Program-made: the position numbers and the translations under genes | In this document: positions 24,814-35,821 of the stretch, one piece after another | Position numbering within the stretch: position 1 is the first letter of the stretch | How the letters are laid out: each line of letters opens with the position of its first letter | Notes under the pieces: generated by a model | What the model saw: only the letters and a program-made list of their open reading frames with translations | What the model was told of the DNA's origin: nothing | The model's database searches: none | Source: Celeribacter persicus | GTDB lineage: Bacteria > Pseudomonadota > Alphaproteobacteria > Rhodobacterales > Rhodobacteraceae | DNA length: 64,000 nt | Direction: 5' to 3' | Assembly: GCF_003050785.1 (NCBI RefSeq) | Contig: NZ_QAOH01000011.1 | Location: 1 to 64,000 of the forward strand

Positions 24814-25463
24814 TCTTTTGCGCGGGGCGCGGCACCCGCATGAAAGAACTGACCATCGACCGCCCGAAGCCCCTGATCGAGGTGGCCGGACGACCCTTGG
24901 TCGATCATGCTCTTGAGCAACTGGAAGGGGTGCATCATCGGGTCGCAAACCTGCATTACCTGCCTGATAAGCTTGAAAAGCATCTCGGGAATGCTGGTGT
25001 TGAGACAATTCATGAGGAAGAACTCCTCGAAACCGGAGGCGGTCTGAAAAACGCCCTGCCGCTGTTTCGTGAAGATGCCATATTCACGATGAACACCGAT
25101 GCGGTCTGGCAAGGTCCGCGTGCGTCCGAAGTCCTCGCCGCGCATTGGCAACCCGACAAAATGGACGCGCTTTTACTGGTCGTCCCCCAATCCCGTACTC
25201 ACGGCCATCTGGGGCAGGGCGATTTCGACCTGTCCCAAGACAGCCAACTGCGCCGCGGCACTCAAACCGTTTACACAGGCGTTCAGATTTTGAAAACTGA
25301 ACCAGTCTCGGCAATCGAAGACAGGCATTTTTCACTCAATCGCGTTTGGGAGGGTCTGTTTGAGGCCGGACGGATTTATGGGGTGGAATATGAGGGGCAT
25401 TGGTGCGATGTCGGCCATCCCGATGGCATTGCCATTGCAGAAAAACTTTTGAAGGGAGTGTGA
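24786..25463 (+). CDS. murU: MurNAc-1-phosphate uridylyltransferase MurU
   Basis: 225 residues. Nucleotidyltransferase fold with the N-terminal motif AMIFCAGRGTRMKELT, a variant of the usual LAAGxGTRM, then RPKPLIEVAGRPLVDH (catalytic Lys) and NTDAVW (metal-binding Asp). I kept the start at 24786, overlapping amgK by 28 bp, since the family has six to eight residues before the AMxxAAG motif; an ATGA-overlap start at 24810 is the alternative. It converts MurNAc 1-phosphate and UTP to UDP-MurNAc after AmgK. Its TGA overlaps the addB ATG. Confidence 0.88.
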   Translation: MRHNPDSAMIFCAGRGTRMKELTIDRPKPLIEVAGRPLVDHALEQLEGVHHRVANLHYLPDKLEKHLGNAGVETIHEEELLETGGGLKNALPLFREDAIFTMNTDAVWQGPRASEVLAAHWQPDKMDALLLVVPQSRTHGHLGQGDFDLSQDSQLRRGTQTVYTGVQILKTEPVSAIEDRHFSLNRVWEGLFEAGRIYGVEYEGHWCDVGHPDGIAIAEKLLKGV

Positions 25464-28435
25464 TGTTCGTCGAAGGAGGGAAACCAGGTCTGTTTGGCGT
25501 GCCCTGCGGTGCGAATTACCCTCTTGCGATCAAAAACGGGCTTCTGAACCGCCTGAAAGACACTCCCCCCGAACTGTTGGCGCGCACCGAAATCTTCGTC
25601 AACACCTCGCGGATGCGCAAAGATATTCAGGGGGCATTCGATAATGGATCGACCCGATTCCTGCCCAGAATACGCCTTTTGTCCGAACTCGGCACCGAAT
25701 ATCAGTTCCTCGATCTCCCGGTTCCCGTGAACAGTTTGCGCAGGCGGTTGGAGCTTTCGCAACTGGTTGCACATTTTCTGCGACAGGAACCCCAATTCGC
25801 CACCCGCGCGTCGATTTTCGACCTCTCCGACAGTCTCGCGCAATTGCTCAGCGAGATGCAGGACGAGGGCGTCAGCCCGGATGATATTCGTGCCCTCAAG
25901 GTTCAGGATTCCTCCGGCCACTGGCAGAAATCCCTGCAATTCCTGTCCATCATTTTCGACTTCTTCGGCCCCGATACTTCCACCGATCCAGGTTCAGAAG
26001 CCCGCATGAAACTGGTCATCGACCGGTTGGAACGACAATGGCGCGAGACACCACCGGATCATCCGATCCTTGTCGCGGGTTCGACGGGCTCACGCGGCAT
26101 GACGGCGCGTTTCATGTCTATCGTCGCGAACTTGCCGATGGGGGCCGTCATTCTGCCCGGCGTGGATTTCGATATGCCGGAGCCGGTCTGGTCGCAAATC
26201 CGGAATGCCGAGCGCGCGGCTTTCGAACATCCCCAAGAGCGGAGCGCCCGTATGGCCGAGCGCCTCGGACTTCGTCCGAAACAAATTGAACATTGGGACA
26301 CGAAAGAGCCTTCAAACCCGGCGCGAAACCGGTTGGTGTCCCTTGCTCTACGTCCCGCGCCCGTGACCGATCAATGGATGGAGGAGGGGCCCGCCTTCAA
26401 GGGCGTCGCACTGGCCACACAAAAGATGACCCTGATCGAAGCGCCGGACATGCGCATCGAATCGAATGCCATCTCTCTCATTTTGCGTCAGGCTACGGAT
26501 GATGACAAAACCGCCGCCCTGGTCACACCGGATCGCGATCTGGCCCGGCGCGTGACGGCTTTGCTGGATCGCTGGAACATTGTGCCGGACGACAGTGCGG
26601 GGATTCCGCTCAATCAAACACCCCCCGGTCGCTTGTTGCGCCACCTTGTCGGCTTCATGGGGCGGAACATTTCCGCGGAAGATCTGCTTGTCTTGCTGAA
26701 ACACCCGCTCTGTGCACGGGGATCACAGGGCGACGAGGGGCGCGGGTATCACCTGCTCTGGACGCGCGAACTCGAAGTACATCTGCGCCGCACAGGACCG
26801 GCCTTTCCCGCGCGCGACGATATCCTGAAATGGGCTGTCAGTTCCGGCGAAGACAAAAAAGACAAAGACGGTCGCAAACATTGGGCAGGCTGGATTTCCG
26901 ATCTTCTGGAACAACTGCGCATCGCGCCCGAAGGTCATCTGTCCGAGCATCTGAATGTGCTTGTTGCGCTGGCCTCGGCTCTTGTCAAAGGGCCGGTCGG
27001 CGAAGATGACAGCGAACTTTGGGCACAGAATGCCGGTCGGGAAACACGGCGACTTGTCGAGGATCTGCAACGCGAAGCGGAATATGGCGGATCCCTGAAC
27101 ATCCATGAATTCGCCGATCTATTCCGCGCCATTCTGGGGCGTGGACAAGTCCGTGATCCCTCTCCCAAACATCCGAAAGTGATGATCTGGGGAACGCTTG
27201 AGGCGCGATCCCTTCAGGCCGATCTTGTGATCCTTGCCGGGCTGAACGAAGGCATCTGGCCCCAAGCCGTCGGGCAGGACCCGTGGTTCAGCCGCGATAT
27301 GCGGCGACAAGCAGGGCTGATTTCTCCAGAGCAATCCATCGGTCTATCCGCACATGATTTTCAACAGGCGATTGCCGCACCTGAGGTTGTCCTGACCCGT
27401 GCGAAACGCGATGCGGAGGCGGAAACGGTCGCCTCGCGCTGGCTGATCCGGCTGACCAACCTTATGGCGGGCATGTCGGACGAAGGACGCGCGGCGCTTG
27501 AAAAGATGCGTGAGCGCGGCGCGGAATGGATGGGACTCGCCGAAGCATTGGACGAACCGGATTTCATCCTTCCACCCGCAAAACGACCAAGCCCGCGCCC
27601 GCCCGCACATGCCCGGCCCCGGCAACTTTCGGTCACACGAATCGAAACGTTGATTCGCGATCCTTACGACATTTACGCCAGCCGCATCTTGCGCCTGAGC
27701 AGACTCGACCCTCTGTCCCGCGATCCGGATATTCGCGAACGCGGCACGGCGCTGCATGCGATCATGGAACGCTATCTCGCACAGATGGGCGATGACAGCC
27801 ATAAGGCGGCGGTGGCGCGGTTTCTGACCGTTGCGGAAGAGGTTCTGGAAAGCGAGGTGGCCTGGCCATCTGCGCGGCGAGTCTGGCTTGCCCGCGTCCG
27901 TCGGATTGCCGATCAACTGGTGCGCGACGAACGGGAAAGACTTGAGAAAGGCGTACCTTGCGGCATTGAAGCCAAAGGCGCGATGCATCTGCCCGAGGTG
28001 GATTTTTCCCTGACCTGCAAGGCCGACCGGATCGACCGGAAAGCGGACGATACATTTGTGATCTACGATTACAAATCCGGCACGCCGCCAAGCGAAAAAC
28101 AAACCCGGAAATTCAGCATTCAGCTTTTGCTGGAGGCGATGATGATGGAAGCGGGAAAATTCGAAGGCGTGCCAAAGGGTCGCGTCTCCGAAGTTGCTTA
28201 TCTCGGGCTCAATGCCGCTTTGAAACAGACGGTGCTGCCACTGGAACCCCATGACATCGCGGAAGTGCGTGAGCGCCTTGTCAAACTCATCGCCGCCTAT
28301 GACGATCCCGAACTGGGATACACCTCCCGCCGGATGATGGAGACCGTGCAATACAAGACCGATTTCGAACATCTCGCACGATTTGGCGAATGGTCGATTT
28401 CCGACAGCCCCACGCCGGAGGACCTCGATGACTGA
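25463..28435 (+). CDS. addB: Double-strand break repair protein AddB
   Basis: 990 residues from the ATG overlapping the murU stop, preceded by GGGAG. AddB is the partner of AddA in the RecBCD-like helicase-nuclease that resects DNA ends for RecA. Alphaproteobacterial AddB keeps a UvrD-like fold with a degenerate N-terminal Walker region (GVPCGANYPLAIKNGL). The C-terminal RecB-type nuclease shows RERGTALHAIMERYL and FVIYDYKSGTPP. VILAGLNEGIWP (about 590-601) is the conserved AddB motif. Its end overlaps the addA start by eight bases. Confidence 0.93.
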   Translation: MFVEGGKPGLFGVPCGANYPLAIKNGLLNRLKDTPPELLARTEIFVNTSRMRKDIQGAFDNGSTRFLPRIRLLSELGTEYQFLDLPVPVNSLRRRLELSQLVAHFLRQEPQFATRASIFDLSDSLAQLLSEMQDEGVSPDDIRALKVQDSSGHWQKSLQFLSIIFDFFGPDTSTDPGSEARMKLVIDRLERQWRETPPDHPILVAGSTGSRGMTARFMSIVANLPMGAVILPGVDFDMPEPVWSQIRNAERAAFEHPQERSARMAERLGLRPKQIEHWDTKEPSNPARNRLVSLALRPAPVTDQWMEEGPAFKGVALATQKMTLIEAPDMRIESNAISLILRQATDDDKTAALVTPDRDLARRVTALLDRWNIVPDDSAGIPLNQTPPGRLLRHLVGFMGRNISAEDLLVLLKHPLCARGSQGDEGRGYHLLWTRELEVHLRRTGPAFPARDDILKWAVSSGEDKKDKDGRKHWAGWISDLLEQLRIAPEGHLSEHLNVLVALASALVKGPVGEDDSELWAQNAGRETRRLVEDLQREAEYGGSLNIHEFADLFRAILGRGQVRDPSPKHPKVMIWGTLEARSLQADLVILAGLNEGIWPQAVGQDPWFSRDMRRQAGLISPEQSIGLSAHDFQQAIAAPEVVLTRAKRDAEAETVASRWLIRLTNLMAGMSDEGRAALEKMRERGAEWMGLAEALDEPDFILPPAKRPSPRPPAHARPRQLSVTRIETLIRDPYDIYASRILRLSRLDPLSRDPDIRERGTALHAIMERYLAQMGDDSHKAAVARFLTVAEEVLESEVAWPSARRVWLARVRRIADQLVRDERERLEKGVPCGIEAKGAMHLPEVDFSLTCKADRIDRKADDTFVIYDYKSGTPPSEKQTRKFSIQLLLEAMMMEAGKFEGVPKGRVSEVAYLGLNAALKQTVLPLEPHDIAEVRERLVKLIAAYDDPELGYTSRRMMETVQYKTDFEHLARFGEWSISDSPTPEDLDD

Positions 28436-31400
28436 GATGAACGAGGCCACCCGGCGTCAGATCATGGCTGCCCGTCCCGACATGTCCACATGGCTTTCGG
28501 CCAATGCGGGCTCGGGCAAGACAAAGGTGCTCACCGATCGCGTAGCGCGGCTGTTGCTCGATGGCACGCCGCCGCAACACATCCTCTGCCTCACCTACAC
28601 CAAGGCCGCCGCCGCCGAGATGCAGAACCGGCTGTTCAAGCGGCTGGGCGACTGGGCCATGTTGCCCAACCCTAAGCTGACAGAAGAACTGCGCGCACTG
28701 GCCCCCGACAAGGATCTGGACAGCGACGTGTTGCGCCATGCTCGCACCTTGTTCGCTCGGGCCATTGAGACGCCGGGCGGGTTGAAAATTCAGACCATCC
28801 ACTCCTTCTGTAGTGCGCTTTTGAGACGATTCCCGCTCGAAGCGGGGGTTTCACCGCAATTCAAGGAGATGGATGAGCGACAATCCCGACGCATGATCGC
28901 GGATATTCTCGAAGAGTTGGCTCTGGGGCCTGAGCGCGATGTGCTCGACGCCGTGGCATTGCATGTCAGCGATCTCGATCTGACGGAACTCGCGCTCAAA
29001 ATCGTGGCAAAACGCGACGGTTTTTTGCCCGCAAAGCAGGCTAAGGACATCTGGTCCTGGTTCGATTTGCCCGAGGGCTATGACGAGAACGCGCTTTTGG
29101 GCGAGGTGTTCCTCGGAGGTGAACAGGAGATATTTGCGTCCTGTGCCGCCTTGATGGAAGGCTCAAGCGCCGCCGATCAGAAAATCGCGCTATTTTTCCG
29201 CCATTGGGCTGGATTAGAGCCGAGTATGAGCCTTGTAGAACAGCTTTGCGGTAAGCTGCTCTCAGGTGAAAACACCAAAACACCCCTGCAATCGAAATTC
29301 TATGCGCAACATTCGAGCCTGCCGACGCGCAAACTGATCGACGCCCATCCCGGCGGGTTTGATCGCCTTGAAGAGCTGATGAAACGGGTGGAGGCCGTCC
29401 GCCCGCGTCTTTTCGCGCTTTACGATGCCAAGCGCACCTTGGCTCTGCACCATTTTGCCCAAACGATCCTGCCGCCTTACCTGGAGCACAAGGCCCGGCT
29501 TGGGCTTCTCGACTTCGACGACATGATCCGGCGCGCGCGCGATCTCCTGTCGATCTCGAACGTGTCGCAATGGGTGCTATATCGGCTCGATGGCGGGATC
29601 GACCACATTCTTGTCGATGAGGCTCAGGACACAAGCCCCGACCAGTGGCGCGTGGTGCAATTGCTTGCCGGAGAATTCACCTCGGGCGAAGGGGCGCGTG
29701 CCGATGTGACCCGCACGATCTTTGTCGTCGGCGATCACAAACAGTCGATCTATTCCTTCCAAGGCGCAGCGCCCGAAGCCTTCGACCAGATGAAGGCGCA
29801 TTTCGGCGAGAGGCTGAACGCCGTCGGCCAACCGCTTCAGGATCTGGCTCTGCAATATTCCTTTCGCTCGTCACCGGCGATTTTGACCGCGACCGATGCA
29901 GTTTTTGCCGCAAGCGGAGGCGAAGGAGTCGGAGGCCCCCCCGAACATATCGCGTTTTTCGACGATATTCCGGGTCGCGTCGATCTCTGGTCTCTGGAGG
30001 AACCGGAGAAATCCGAAGAAGAGGATGAAAACTGGGAAGACCCGGTCGATATCATCCGCCCCGAACACCACAGCGCCCGGCTGGCGACGCGGGTGGCGGA
30101 TTTCGTTGCCGAACTTCTCACATCCGGTTCAATTCCCGATAAGGGTGGCAAGGGCAGGCCGGTTCAACCCGGCGATATCCTGATCCTCGTGCGCAGCCGG
30201 TCCGAATTGTTCGGACGGATGCTCCGCACCCTGAAATCCCATCCAGCGGGCATTCCCGTCGCCGGGGCAGACCGGATGACATTGGGCGAGGAAATGGCCG
30301 TCAAGGACATGCGCTCTCTTCTGGCTTTTCTGTCCTTGCAGGATGACGATCTGGCCCTCGCCGAAGTCTTAAAATCGCCTCTGTTCAACTGGTCCGAACG
30401 CGATCTGTATCGCCTTGCGCACGGGCGTACGACCATCACGCTTTGGCGTCAGCTCTACGAACGCCGCGCGGACTGGACAGAGACCTATGCCATCCTCGAA
30501 GACCTGAGGCAGGTCTCCGACTTTCTGCGGCCTTACGATCTGATCGAACGCGTTTTGATCCGCCATGACGGGCGGCGCAAGTTCATTGCCCGACTGGGCA
30601 AGGAGGCCGAAGACGGGCTCGACGCGCTTTTGCATCAGGCACGCAGCTATGAAACCGCAGAGACACCCAGCCTGACAGGGTTCATCGCATGGCTCGAATC
30701 TCAGGACATTCAGCTCAAACGCGTGCTCGATGAAAATTCCAACCTCGTGCGTGTGATGACGGCACATGGCTCGAAAGGTCTGGAAGCCCCTATCGTGATC
30801 CTGCCGGATACGTTGAAAACCCTGCGTGAAACGCGGGAAGAATTCATCGAACCGGAAACCGGGCAACTGGTCTGGAAGGGTGCGGCGACCCAACGCTCAG
30901 ATCAGGTAAAACAGACCCTAAACCGGCTCAAAATGGCCGATCTTGAGGAGGACAGACGTCTTTTGTACGTGGCGATGACCCGTGCGGAAAAATGGTTGAC
31001 TGTCTGCGGGGCCGGTGAAGAAAAACCCGAAACTTGGTATGAACTTGTGAAACGGGGGCTTTCCGGTCTTGCCACCGAAACCTGTGAACTGGCCGGACGG
31101 ACGGGAACGCGTTATGCGCATGGGGCTTGGCCGGAAACTGCAAACAACATCGGTGATCGACACAGGACATCCCACAGTCTGCCGAACTGGGCCCTGAAAC
31201 CTGCCTCTCAACCGGATGTGAAGACCACCGTCATTTCGCCTTCCGATCTCGGCGGCGCCAAGGCGTTGCCCGGCGAGGATGGGATTTTCGACAAGGAAAC
31301 CGCCATGCGGCGCGGCAGTCAACTTCATCGCCTGATAGAAGTTCTGCCCGATGTTGCCCACGAGAATCACGAAGCTGTCGCACGCTTTGTCCTCTCAATC

Positions 31401-31808
31401 GGCGAAGAAACTGCGCTCGACACGGAAATCCCGGAGTTGATGGCCGAAGCTCTGAATGTCATTCGCGGCCAGTATGACTGGGATATTTTCGGTCCCAATT
31501 CGCTTGCGGAAGTACCTTACACCGGTCGGATGGGTGAACGGATCATTCACGGCATCATCGACAGGCTGATCGTCACCCCGGACCGCATCCGGATCGTGGA
31601 CTATAAATCCAACACGGTAATCCCGGATTGTATCGAAGACATTCCGGAAGGCTTGCTGCGCCAGCTCGGCGCCTATGCGCAGGCCGTGGGAGAGATTTAT
31701 CCGGGTCGCGAAATCGAAGTTGCGCTTTTGTGGACGAAAACGGCAACGCTTTGCCCCGTGCCTCTCGATATCGTGATGGATGCCCTCGGTCGCACCGCCA
31801 CATCTTGA
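28428..31808 (+). CDS. addA: ATP-dependent helicase/nuclease AddA
   Basis: 1126 residues. Start taken at the ATG inside the end of addB; another ATG nine bases later is possible. UvrD/RecB-type 3'-5' helicase motifs: Walker [16 protein letters not shown] near residue 25, Ia [60 protein letters not shown] and [15 protein letters not shown]-terminal RecB nuclease domain carries [13 protein letters not shown] and IRIVDYKSN. With AddB it forms the Chi-regulated repair complex. It is followed by trxA after 56 bp. Confidence 0.95.
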   Translation: MTEMNEATRRQIMAARPDMSTWLSANAGSGKTKVLTDRVARLLLDGTPPQHILCLTYTKAAAAEMQNRLFKRLGDWAMLPNPKLTEELRALAPDKDLDSDVLRHARTLFARAIETPGGLKIQTIHSFCSALLRRFPLEAGVSPQFKEMDERQSRRMIADILEELALGPERDVLDAVALHVSDLDLTELALKIVAKRDGFLPAKQAKDIWSWFDLPEGYDENALLGEVFLGGEQEIFASCAALMEGSSAADQKIALFFRHWAGLEPSMSLVEQLCGKLLSGENTKTPLQSKFYAQHSSLPTRKLIDAHPGGFDRLEELMKRVEAVRPRLFALYDAKRTLALHHFAQTILPPYLEHKARLGLLDFDDMIRRARDLLSISNVSQWVLYRLDGGIDHILVDEAQDTSPDQWRVVQLLAGEFTSGEGARADVTRTIFVVGDHKQSIYSFQGAAPEAFDQMKAHFGERLNAVGQPLQDLALQYSFRSSPAILTATDAVFAASGGEGVGGPPEHIAFFDDIPGRVDLWSLEEPEKSEEEDENWEDPVDIIRPEHHSARLATRVADFVAELLTSGSIPDKGGKGRPVQPGDILILVRSRSELFGRMLRTLKSHPAGIPVAGADRMTLGEEMAVKDMRSLLAFLSLQDDDLALAEVLKSPLFNWSERDLYRLAHGRTTITLWRQLYERRADWTETYAILEDLRQVSDFLRPYDLIERVLIRHDGRRKFIARLGKEAEDGLDALLHQARSYETAETPSLTGFIAWLESQDIQLKRVLDENSNLVRVMTAHGSKGLEAPIVILPDTLKTLRETREEFIEPETGQLVWKGAATQRSDQVKQTLNRLKMADLEEDRRLLYVAMTRAEKWLTVCGAGEEKPETWYELVKRGLSGLATETCELAGRTGTRYAHGAWPETANNIGDRHRTSHSLPNWALKPASQPDVKTTVISPSDLGGAKALPGEDGIFDKETAMRRGSQLHRLIEVLPDVAHENHEAVARFVLSIGEETALDTEIPELMAEALNVIRGQYDWDIFGPNSLAEVPYTGRMGERIIHGIIDRLIVTPDRIRIVDYKSNTVIPDCIEDIPEGLLRQLGAYAQAVGEIYPGREIEVALLWTKTATLCPVPLDIVMDALGRTATS

Positions 31809-31864
31809 CCATCAAGAGGTGCCGACCTAGATTTTTGCCAAGTTCAAAATTCAGGAGAAGCCCC

Positions 31865-32185
31865 ATGGCGACCGTAAAAGTCAGCGACGACACTTTCGCA
31901 TCCGAAGTCCTTGAATCCGACATCCCGGTGGTTGTCGATTTCTGGGCGGAATGGTGCGGCCCCTGCAAACAGATCGGCCCGTCCCTCGAAGAACTGTCCG
32001 AGGAACTCGACGGAAAGGTCAAAATCGTCAAAGTGAACGTGGACGAAAACCCGAACGCACCTGCGCAATTCGGCGTGCGCTCGATCCCCGCGCTCTTCAT
32101 GTTCAAAGGCGGCGAAGTGGCCTCCGCGAAAATCGGCGCCGCTCCGAAAGCGGCTCTGGCCAACTGGATCTCGGAAGAAGCCTGA
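31865..32185 (+). CDS. trxA: Thioredoxin TrxA
   Basis: 106 residues. The active site WCGPC is at 30-34 with VVDFWAEW before it, and the cis-proline is in [12 protein letters not shown]. This is a standard class I cytoplasmic thioredoxin, reducing disulfides in ribonucleotide reductase, methionine sulfoxide reductase and others. The start at 31865 (MATVKVSDD) follows AGGAGAAG; the frame is open far upstream but that part is addA antiphase. A strong terminator follows 24 bp after the stop, closing the amgK-to-trxA run. Confidence 0.96.
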   Translation: MATVKVSDDTFASEVLESDIPVVVDFWAEWCGPCKQIGPSLEELSEELDGKVKIVKVNVDENPNAPAQFGVRSIPALFMFKGGEVASAKIGAAPKAALANWISEEA

Positions 32186-32209
32186 TCCTTACGGATATAA
32201 TGCGAATTC

Positions 32210-32234
32210 GGGCGCCCATCGTGGCGCCCTTTTT
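32210..32234 (+). terminator. Terminator of trxA
   Basis: A 7-bp GC stem GGGCGCC/GGCGCCC with a CATCGT loop, followed by T5. Confidence 0.92.
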
Positions 32235-32310
32235 CATGCCGGATTTCAGGCCCCGGTTGCACCCTGCGGTTCACAGTCACATATAGAGAGCCAAGCGAAA
32301 GGAACTCCGA

Positions 32311-32868
32311 ATGTCGAAAGAAGAATTTCCCGGTTGGCACGGCACGACGATCATCGGCGTGCGGCGCGGTGGTGAGGTGGTCGTGGCCGGTGACGGGCAG
32401 GTGAGCCTCGGTCAGACGGTGATCAAGGGCACGGCACGCAAGGTGCGGCGGTTGAAGCCCGGCGGGCATGATGTGGTTTGCGGCTTTGCCGGATCGACCG
32501 CCGACGCGTTTACACTTCTGGAGCGGCTAGAAAGCAAGCTGGAGGCCACGCCCGGCCAACTGGCTCGCGCCTGCGTCGAACTGGCGAAGGACTGGCGCAC
32601 CGACAAATACCTCTCGAAGCTTGAAGCTATGCTGATCGTCACCGATGGTGAGACGCTTCTGGTCGTGACCGGTGCGGGCGACGTGCTTGAGCCAGAACAT
32701 GACATTGCAGCGATTGGATCGGGTGGCAATTTCGCCCTCGCTGCGGCCCGCGGATTGATGGAAACCGAGCACGACGCCGAGACCATCGCACGCAAGGCGA
32801 TGGCGATCGCTTCCGACATCTGCGTGTATACCAATGGCAACCTGACCGTTGAGAAGATTTCCAAATGA
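32311..32868 (+). CDS. hslV: ATP-dependent protease subunit HslV (ClpQ)
   Basis: 185 residues. HslV is the proteasome-like N-terminal threonine peptidase. A short propeptide ([11 protein letters not shown]) precedes the mature [10 protein letters not shown], so T12 is the nucleophile after processing. [22 protein letters not shown] and [16 protein letters not shown] are the family blocks. It forms two hexameric rings capped by HslU, whose ATG overlaps its stop (ATGA). There is no heat-shock promoter I could define in the 77 bp after the trxA terminator. Confidence 0.96.
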   Translation: MSKEEFPGWHGTTIIGVRRGGEVVVAGDGQVSLGQTVIKGTARKVRRLKPGGHDVVCGFAGSTADAFTLLERLESKLEATPGQLARACVELAKDWRTDKYLSKLEAMLIVTDGETLLVVTGAGDVLEPEHDIAAIGSGGNFALAAARGLMETEHDAETIARKAMAIASDICVYTNGNLTVEKISK

Positions 32869-34166
32869 CTGACCTGACCCCCCGCGAGATCGTGTCCGAG
32901 CTGGACCGCTATATCATCGGCCAGAATGACGCCAAACGCGCCGTCGCTGTGGCGCTGCGTAACCGGTGGCGGCGCAAACAGTTGTCCGATGACCTGCGTG
33001 AAGAGGTTTATCCCAAGAATATCCTGATGATAGGCCCGACCGGCGTCGGCAAGACGGAGATTTCCCGACGTCTGGCAAAACTCGCCAAAGCGCCTTTCGT
33101 CAAAGTCGAAGCCACGAAATTTACCGAGGTCGGCTATGTCGGCCGTGATGTGGAACAGATCGTGCGCGATCTCGTCGATGCGGCGATTTCCCAAACCCGC
33201 GAGCAGATGCGCGAGGATGTGAAAGCCAAGGCACAGGGTGCCGCCGAAGATCGTGTGATCGAAGCCATCGCCGGGAAAGACGCCCGCGAACAGACCCGCG
33301 ACATGTTCCGCAAGAAACTGCGAAGCGGTGAGTTGGACGACACGGTGATTGAGCTTGAGCTTCAGGACACGGGTACGCCGATGGGCATGTTCGAAATCCC
33401 CGGTCAACCGCAGATGGGCGGCATGATGAATCTCGGCGATCTGCTCAAGGGCCTCGGCGGGCGCACTGTCAAGAAACGCCTGACCGTCGCAGAAAGCTAT
33501 GATGTTCTGATCGGTGAAGAAGCCGACAAACTTCTGGACGATGAAATTGTGACCCGCGTGGCGCTTGAAGCCGTCCAGGAAAACGGCATCGTCTTCATCG
33601 ACGAGATCGACAAGGTTTGCGCGCGTCAGGAAACCCGTGGAGGCGATGTGTCGCGTGAAGGGGTACAGCGGGATCTCCTGCCGCTGATCGAGGGCACGAC
33701 GGTTTCGACCAAATACGGGCCGGTGAAAACCGACCATATCCTGTTCATAGCATCGGGTGCGTTCCACATCGCCAAACCTTCGGATTTGTTGCCGGAATTG
33801 CAGGGGCGTTTGCCGATCCGGGTGGAATTACGTGCACTGGAAGAGGGCGATTTCGTCCGCATCCTGACCGAAACCGACAATGCGCTGACGCTGCAATACA
33901 AGGCGCTGATGGAGACCGAAGAGGTCGAAGTGACCTTCACCGACGACGGGATCGCAGCCATCGCCAAACTTGCCGCCGATGTGAACACGACGGTGGAAAA
34001 CATCGGCGCGCGGCGACTTTACACGATCATGGAGCGGGTGTTCGAGGAGCTGTCTTTTGTCGCTCCCGACAAGCCCGGCGAAAAGATCACGGTCGATGCC
34101 GCCTATGTCCACGCCCATGTAGACGAAATGGCGAAGGCGGCGGATGTCAGCCGTTACATGCTCTGA
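32865..34166 (+). CDS. hslU: ATP-dependent protease ATPase subunit HslU (ClpY)
   Basis: 433 residues. AAA+ unfoldase that feeds substrates to HslV. It starts with [34 protein letters not shown]; Walker A GPTGVGKT is at 57-64, Walker [11 protein letters not shown] near 245, and the pore motif GYVGRDVE near 85-92. The I-domain lies between (about 110-230). The C terminus ends SRYML, close to the family's RYIL tail that docks into HslV. A parS-like palindrome lies immediately after the stop, before the convergent smr gene. Confidence 0.96.
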   Translation: MTDLTPREIVSELDRYIIGQNDAKRAVAVALRNRWRRKQLSDDLREEVYPKNILMIGPTGVGKTEISRRLAKLAKAPFVKVEATKFTEVGYVGRDVEQIVRDLVDAAISQTREQMREDVKAKAQGAAEDRVIEAIAGKDAREQTRDMFRKKLRSGELDDTVIELELQDTGTPMGMFEIPGQPQMGGMMNLGDLLKGLGGRTVKKRLTVAESYDVLIGEEADKLLDDEIVTRVALEAVQENGIVFIDEIDKVCARQETRGGDVSREGVQRDLLPLIEGTTVSTKYGPVKTDHILFIASGAFHIAKPSDLLPELQGRLPIRVELRALEEGDFVRILTETDNALTLQYKALMETEEVEVTFTDDGIAAIAKLAADVNTTVENIGARRLYTIMERVFEELSFVAPDKPGEKITVDAAYVHAHVDEMAKAADVSRYML

Positions 34167-34167
34167 C

Positions 34168-34181
34168 GTTTCACATGAAAC
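34168..34181. promoter_or_regulatory. parS-like site, one mismatch
   Basis: GTTTCACATGAAAC differs from the 14-bp parS core GTTTCACGTGAAAC at one central base and lacks the outer T/A pair. It fills the 18-bp gap between hslU and smr, about 6 kb left of the putative origin. It could be a weak ParB site or chance. Confidence 0.35.
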
Positions 34182-34184
34182 CCG

Positions 34185-34784
34185 TCACTTCGGGCGGCGC
34201 AGGTAGACGTAATACGCGCCTGTGCCGCCGTGTTTCAGATGCGCCTCCGAGACCTGCAACACCGCCTCGCGCAGGGGCGATGTGTGCAGCCAATGCGGCA
34301 CCTGATGTTTCAGCACACCTCTGCGCACCGGAATCGGCCCGTCGTCGTCACGATGCTTTCCCTTACCGGTGATCACCAAAACAAGCCGCCGCTCCATCGC
34401 CCAGGAATTGAGGATAAACCGCATGAGCGCAGGATGCGCCTGCGCCAGGGTCATGCCGTGAAGGTCGATACGGGCCTCGGGCAGTATCTTCCCCTTACGC
34501 ATTTTGCCGAATTTCTTGCGATCCATACGTAGCGGTGATTGCGACAGGCGCTCGGAAATCGTCGGTGCCAAGTCGTGACCCAACGCGGTTTTCTCAGCGT
34601 ATTTGCCGATCTCGATCTCAAAGGCCTCCATCTCGCGCGGGACTTTTGGCGCAGGAGTCTTCGTAGGTTCGAGGCGGGGCAGGGGATCGGGCATCCGCTC
34701 GACATGAAGAGGCGTCGCGGTCTTGCGCACCGCGTTCCAGAGCGTCTTGTCCTCTTCCGTCAGCGATTTCTTGCGACGGCTCAC
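34185..34784 (-). CDS. Smr-domain protein
   Basis: 199 residues. A charged N terminus (SRRKKSLTEEDKTLWNAV) precedes a C-terminal Smr (MutS2-type) domain at about 105-198: ARIDLHGMTLAQAH, VLVITGKGKH and the closing GGTGAYYVYLRRPK. Smr domains cut or bind branched nucleic acids or RNA; stand-alone members are like E. coli SmrA/SmrB, the latter a ribosome-collision endonuclease. Which role applies here is unknown. Its ATG overlaps the mltA stop by four bases. Confidence 0.85.
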   Translation of the reverse strand: MSRRKKSLTEEDKTLWNAVRKTATPLHVERMPDPLPRLEPTKTPAPKVPREMEAFEIEIGKYAEKTALGHDLAPTISERLSQSPLRMDRKKFGKMRKGKILPEARIDLHGMTLAQAHPALMRFILNSWAMERRLVLVITGKGKHRDDDGPIPVRRGVLKHQVPHWLHTSPLREAVLQVSEAHLKHGGTGAYYVYLRRPK

Positions 34785-35821
34785 CCCTCCGCCCTCTCTT
34801 CAAGCGCATAGGCAAGCTGAATCGGCATGAGGACGATCATTCGTCCCGGATCACGGATTTTCCCGGCTTGGTCACCTGCCAAATCGCCCGTGCCAAAAAA
34901 GATATCGGCCCGCTGCGCGCCCTTGATCGCCGATCCGGTATCTTGCGCAATCATCAGGCGGTGGAGCGGGGTTTCTCCCTCCTTCTCAATCCAGACCGGC
35001 GCCCCCAAGGTGACGAATTTCGGATCGACCGCGATGGAACGCATGGTCGTGATCGAGCGATGCATCGCGCCGATCGGTCCCTTTTCCGCGGGCAAACGCG
35101 GCAGCTCTCGGAAGAACACATAGGACGGGTTGAAATTCAAAAGCTCCGTCCCCTCATCGGGATTGCGTCGTACCCAGTTCTGAATGACCTTGGCCGAGAC
35201 CTGATGTGCATCGTAGACGCCACGTCGGATCAGTTCCTGCCCAACGGAGCGATAATCGCGCCCGTTGTGACCCGCGTAACCGATGCGGATCACGGACCCA
35301 TTGTCGAGACGAATGCGCCCCGATCCCTGCACCTGGAGGAAAAACAACTCCACCGGATCGTCGACCCAGGCAATCTCAAGCCCGCGCCCGGCCAGCGCCC
35401 CGTCGGTAATGTCCCGACGGGTCAGATAGGGCGCGCCTGAGACGACATCGGGGGGCAAACGATAGACGGGGTAACTGTAGCGCGACGTCTGATGGCGAGA
35501 CCCGCGCAGTTCCGGTTCGAAATAACCGGTGAAAAGAGGGGTTTCGCCGTCCTCGATCAGGACCGGGCGGAAAAACAATTCGAAAAAGGCGCGGGCGTCG
35601 GGCACACGGGCGGCGAGTTCGCAAAGCTGCGGCCATTCCGGCCCATCAATCAGATCGCAAGTGTTGCGAAAAACCGAGAGGGCCGCAGCATGATCGTCTG
35701 CGGCCCATTCGTTCAAATCGTCAAAGGAAAGAACCCGCACCATGAAATCCTCCGCAAAGGATGCTGGCGCGCTCAGGGCGAGCCATGCCGCAAAGGCAGC
35801 CTTGGCCACCCTCGCCCACAT
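34781..35821 (-). CDS. mltA: Membrane-bound lytic murein transglycosylase A (MltA)
   Basis: 346 residues with a Sec signal peptide (about 1-23, ending near PASFAED). No lipobox cysteine is visible, so it is probably periplasmic rather than lipidated. The MltA barrel runs from about 90 (LFTGYFEPELRGSRH, YPVYRLP) and is followed by the 3D domain with SVGQELIRRG and the catalytic-Asp region near the C terminus (MIAQDTGSAIKGAQRADIFFGTG). It cleaves glycan strands to 1,6-anhydroMurNAc, feeding the AmgK/MurU route elsewhere in the window. Its ATG shares a base with the Tim44-like stop. Confidence 0.92.
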   Translation of the reverse strand: MWARVAKAAFAAWLALSAPASFAEDFMVRVLSFDDLNEWAADDHAAALSVFRNTCDLIDGPEWPQLCELAARVPDARAFFELFFRPVLIEDGETPLFTGYFEPELRGSRHQTSRYSYPVYRLPPDVVSGAPYLTRRDITDGALAGRGLEIAWVDDPVELFFLQVQGSGRIRLDNGSVIRIGYAGHNGRDYRSVGQELIRRGVYDAHQVSAKVIQNWVRRNPDEGTELLNFNPSYVFFRELPRLPAEKGPIGAMHRSITTMRSIAVDPKFVTLGAPVWIEKEGETPLHRLMIAQDTGSAIKGAQRADIFFGTGDLAGDQAGKIRDPGRMIVLMPIQLAYALEERAEG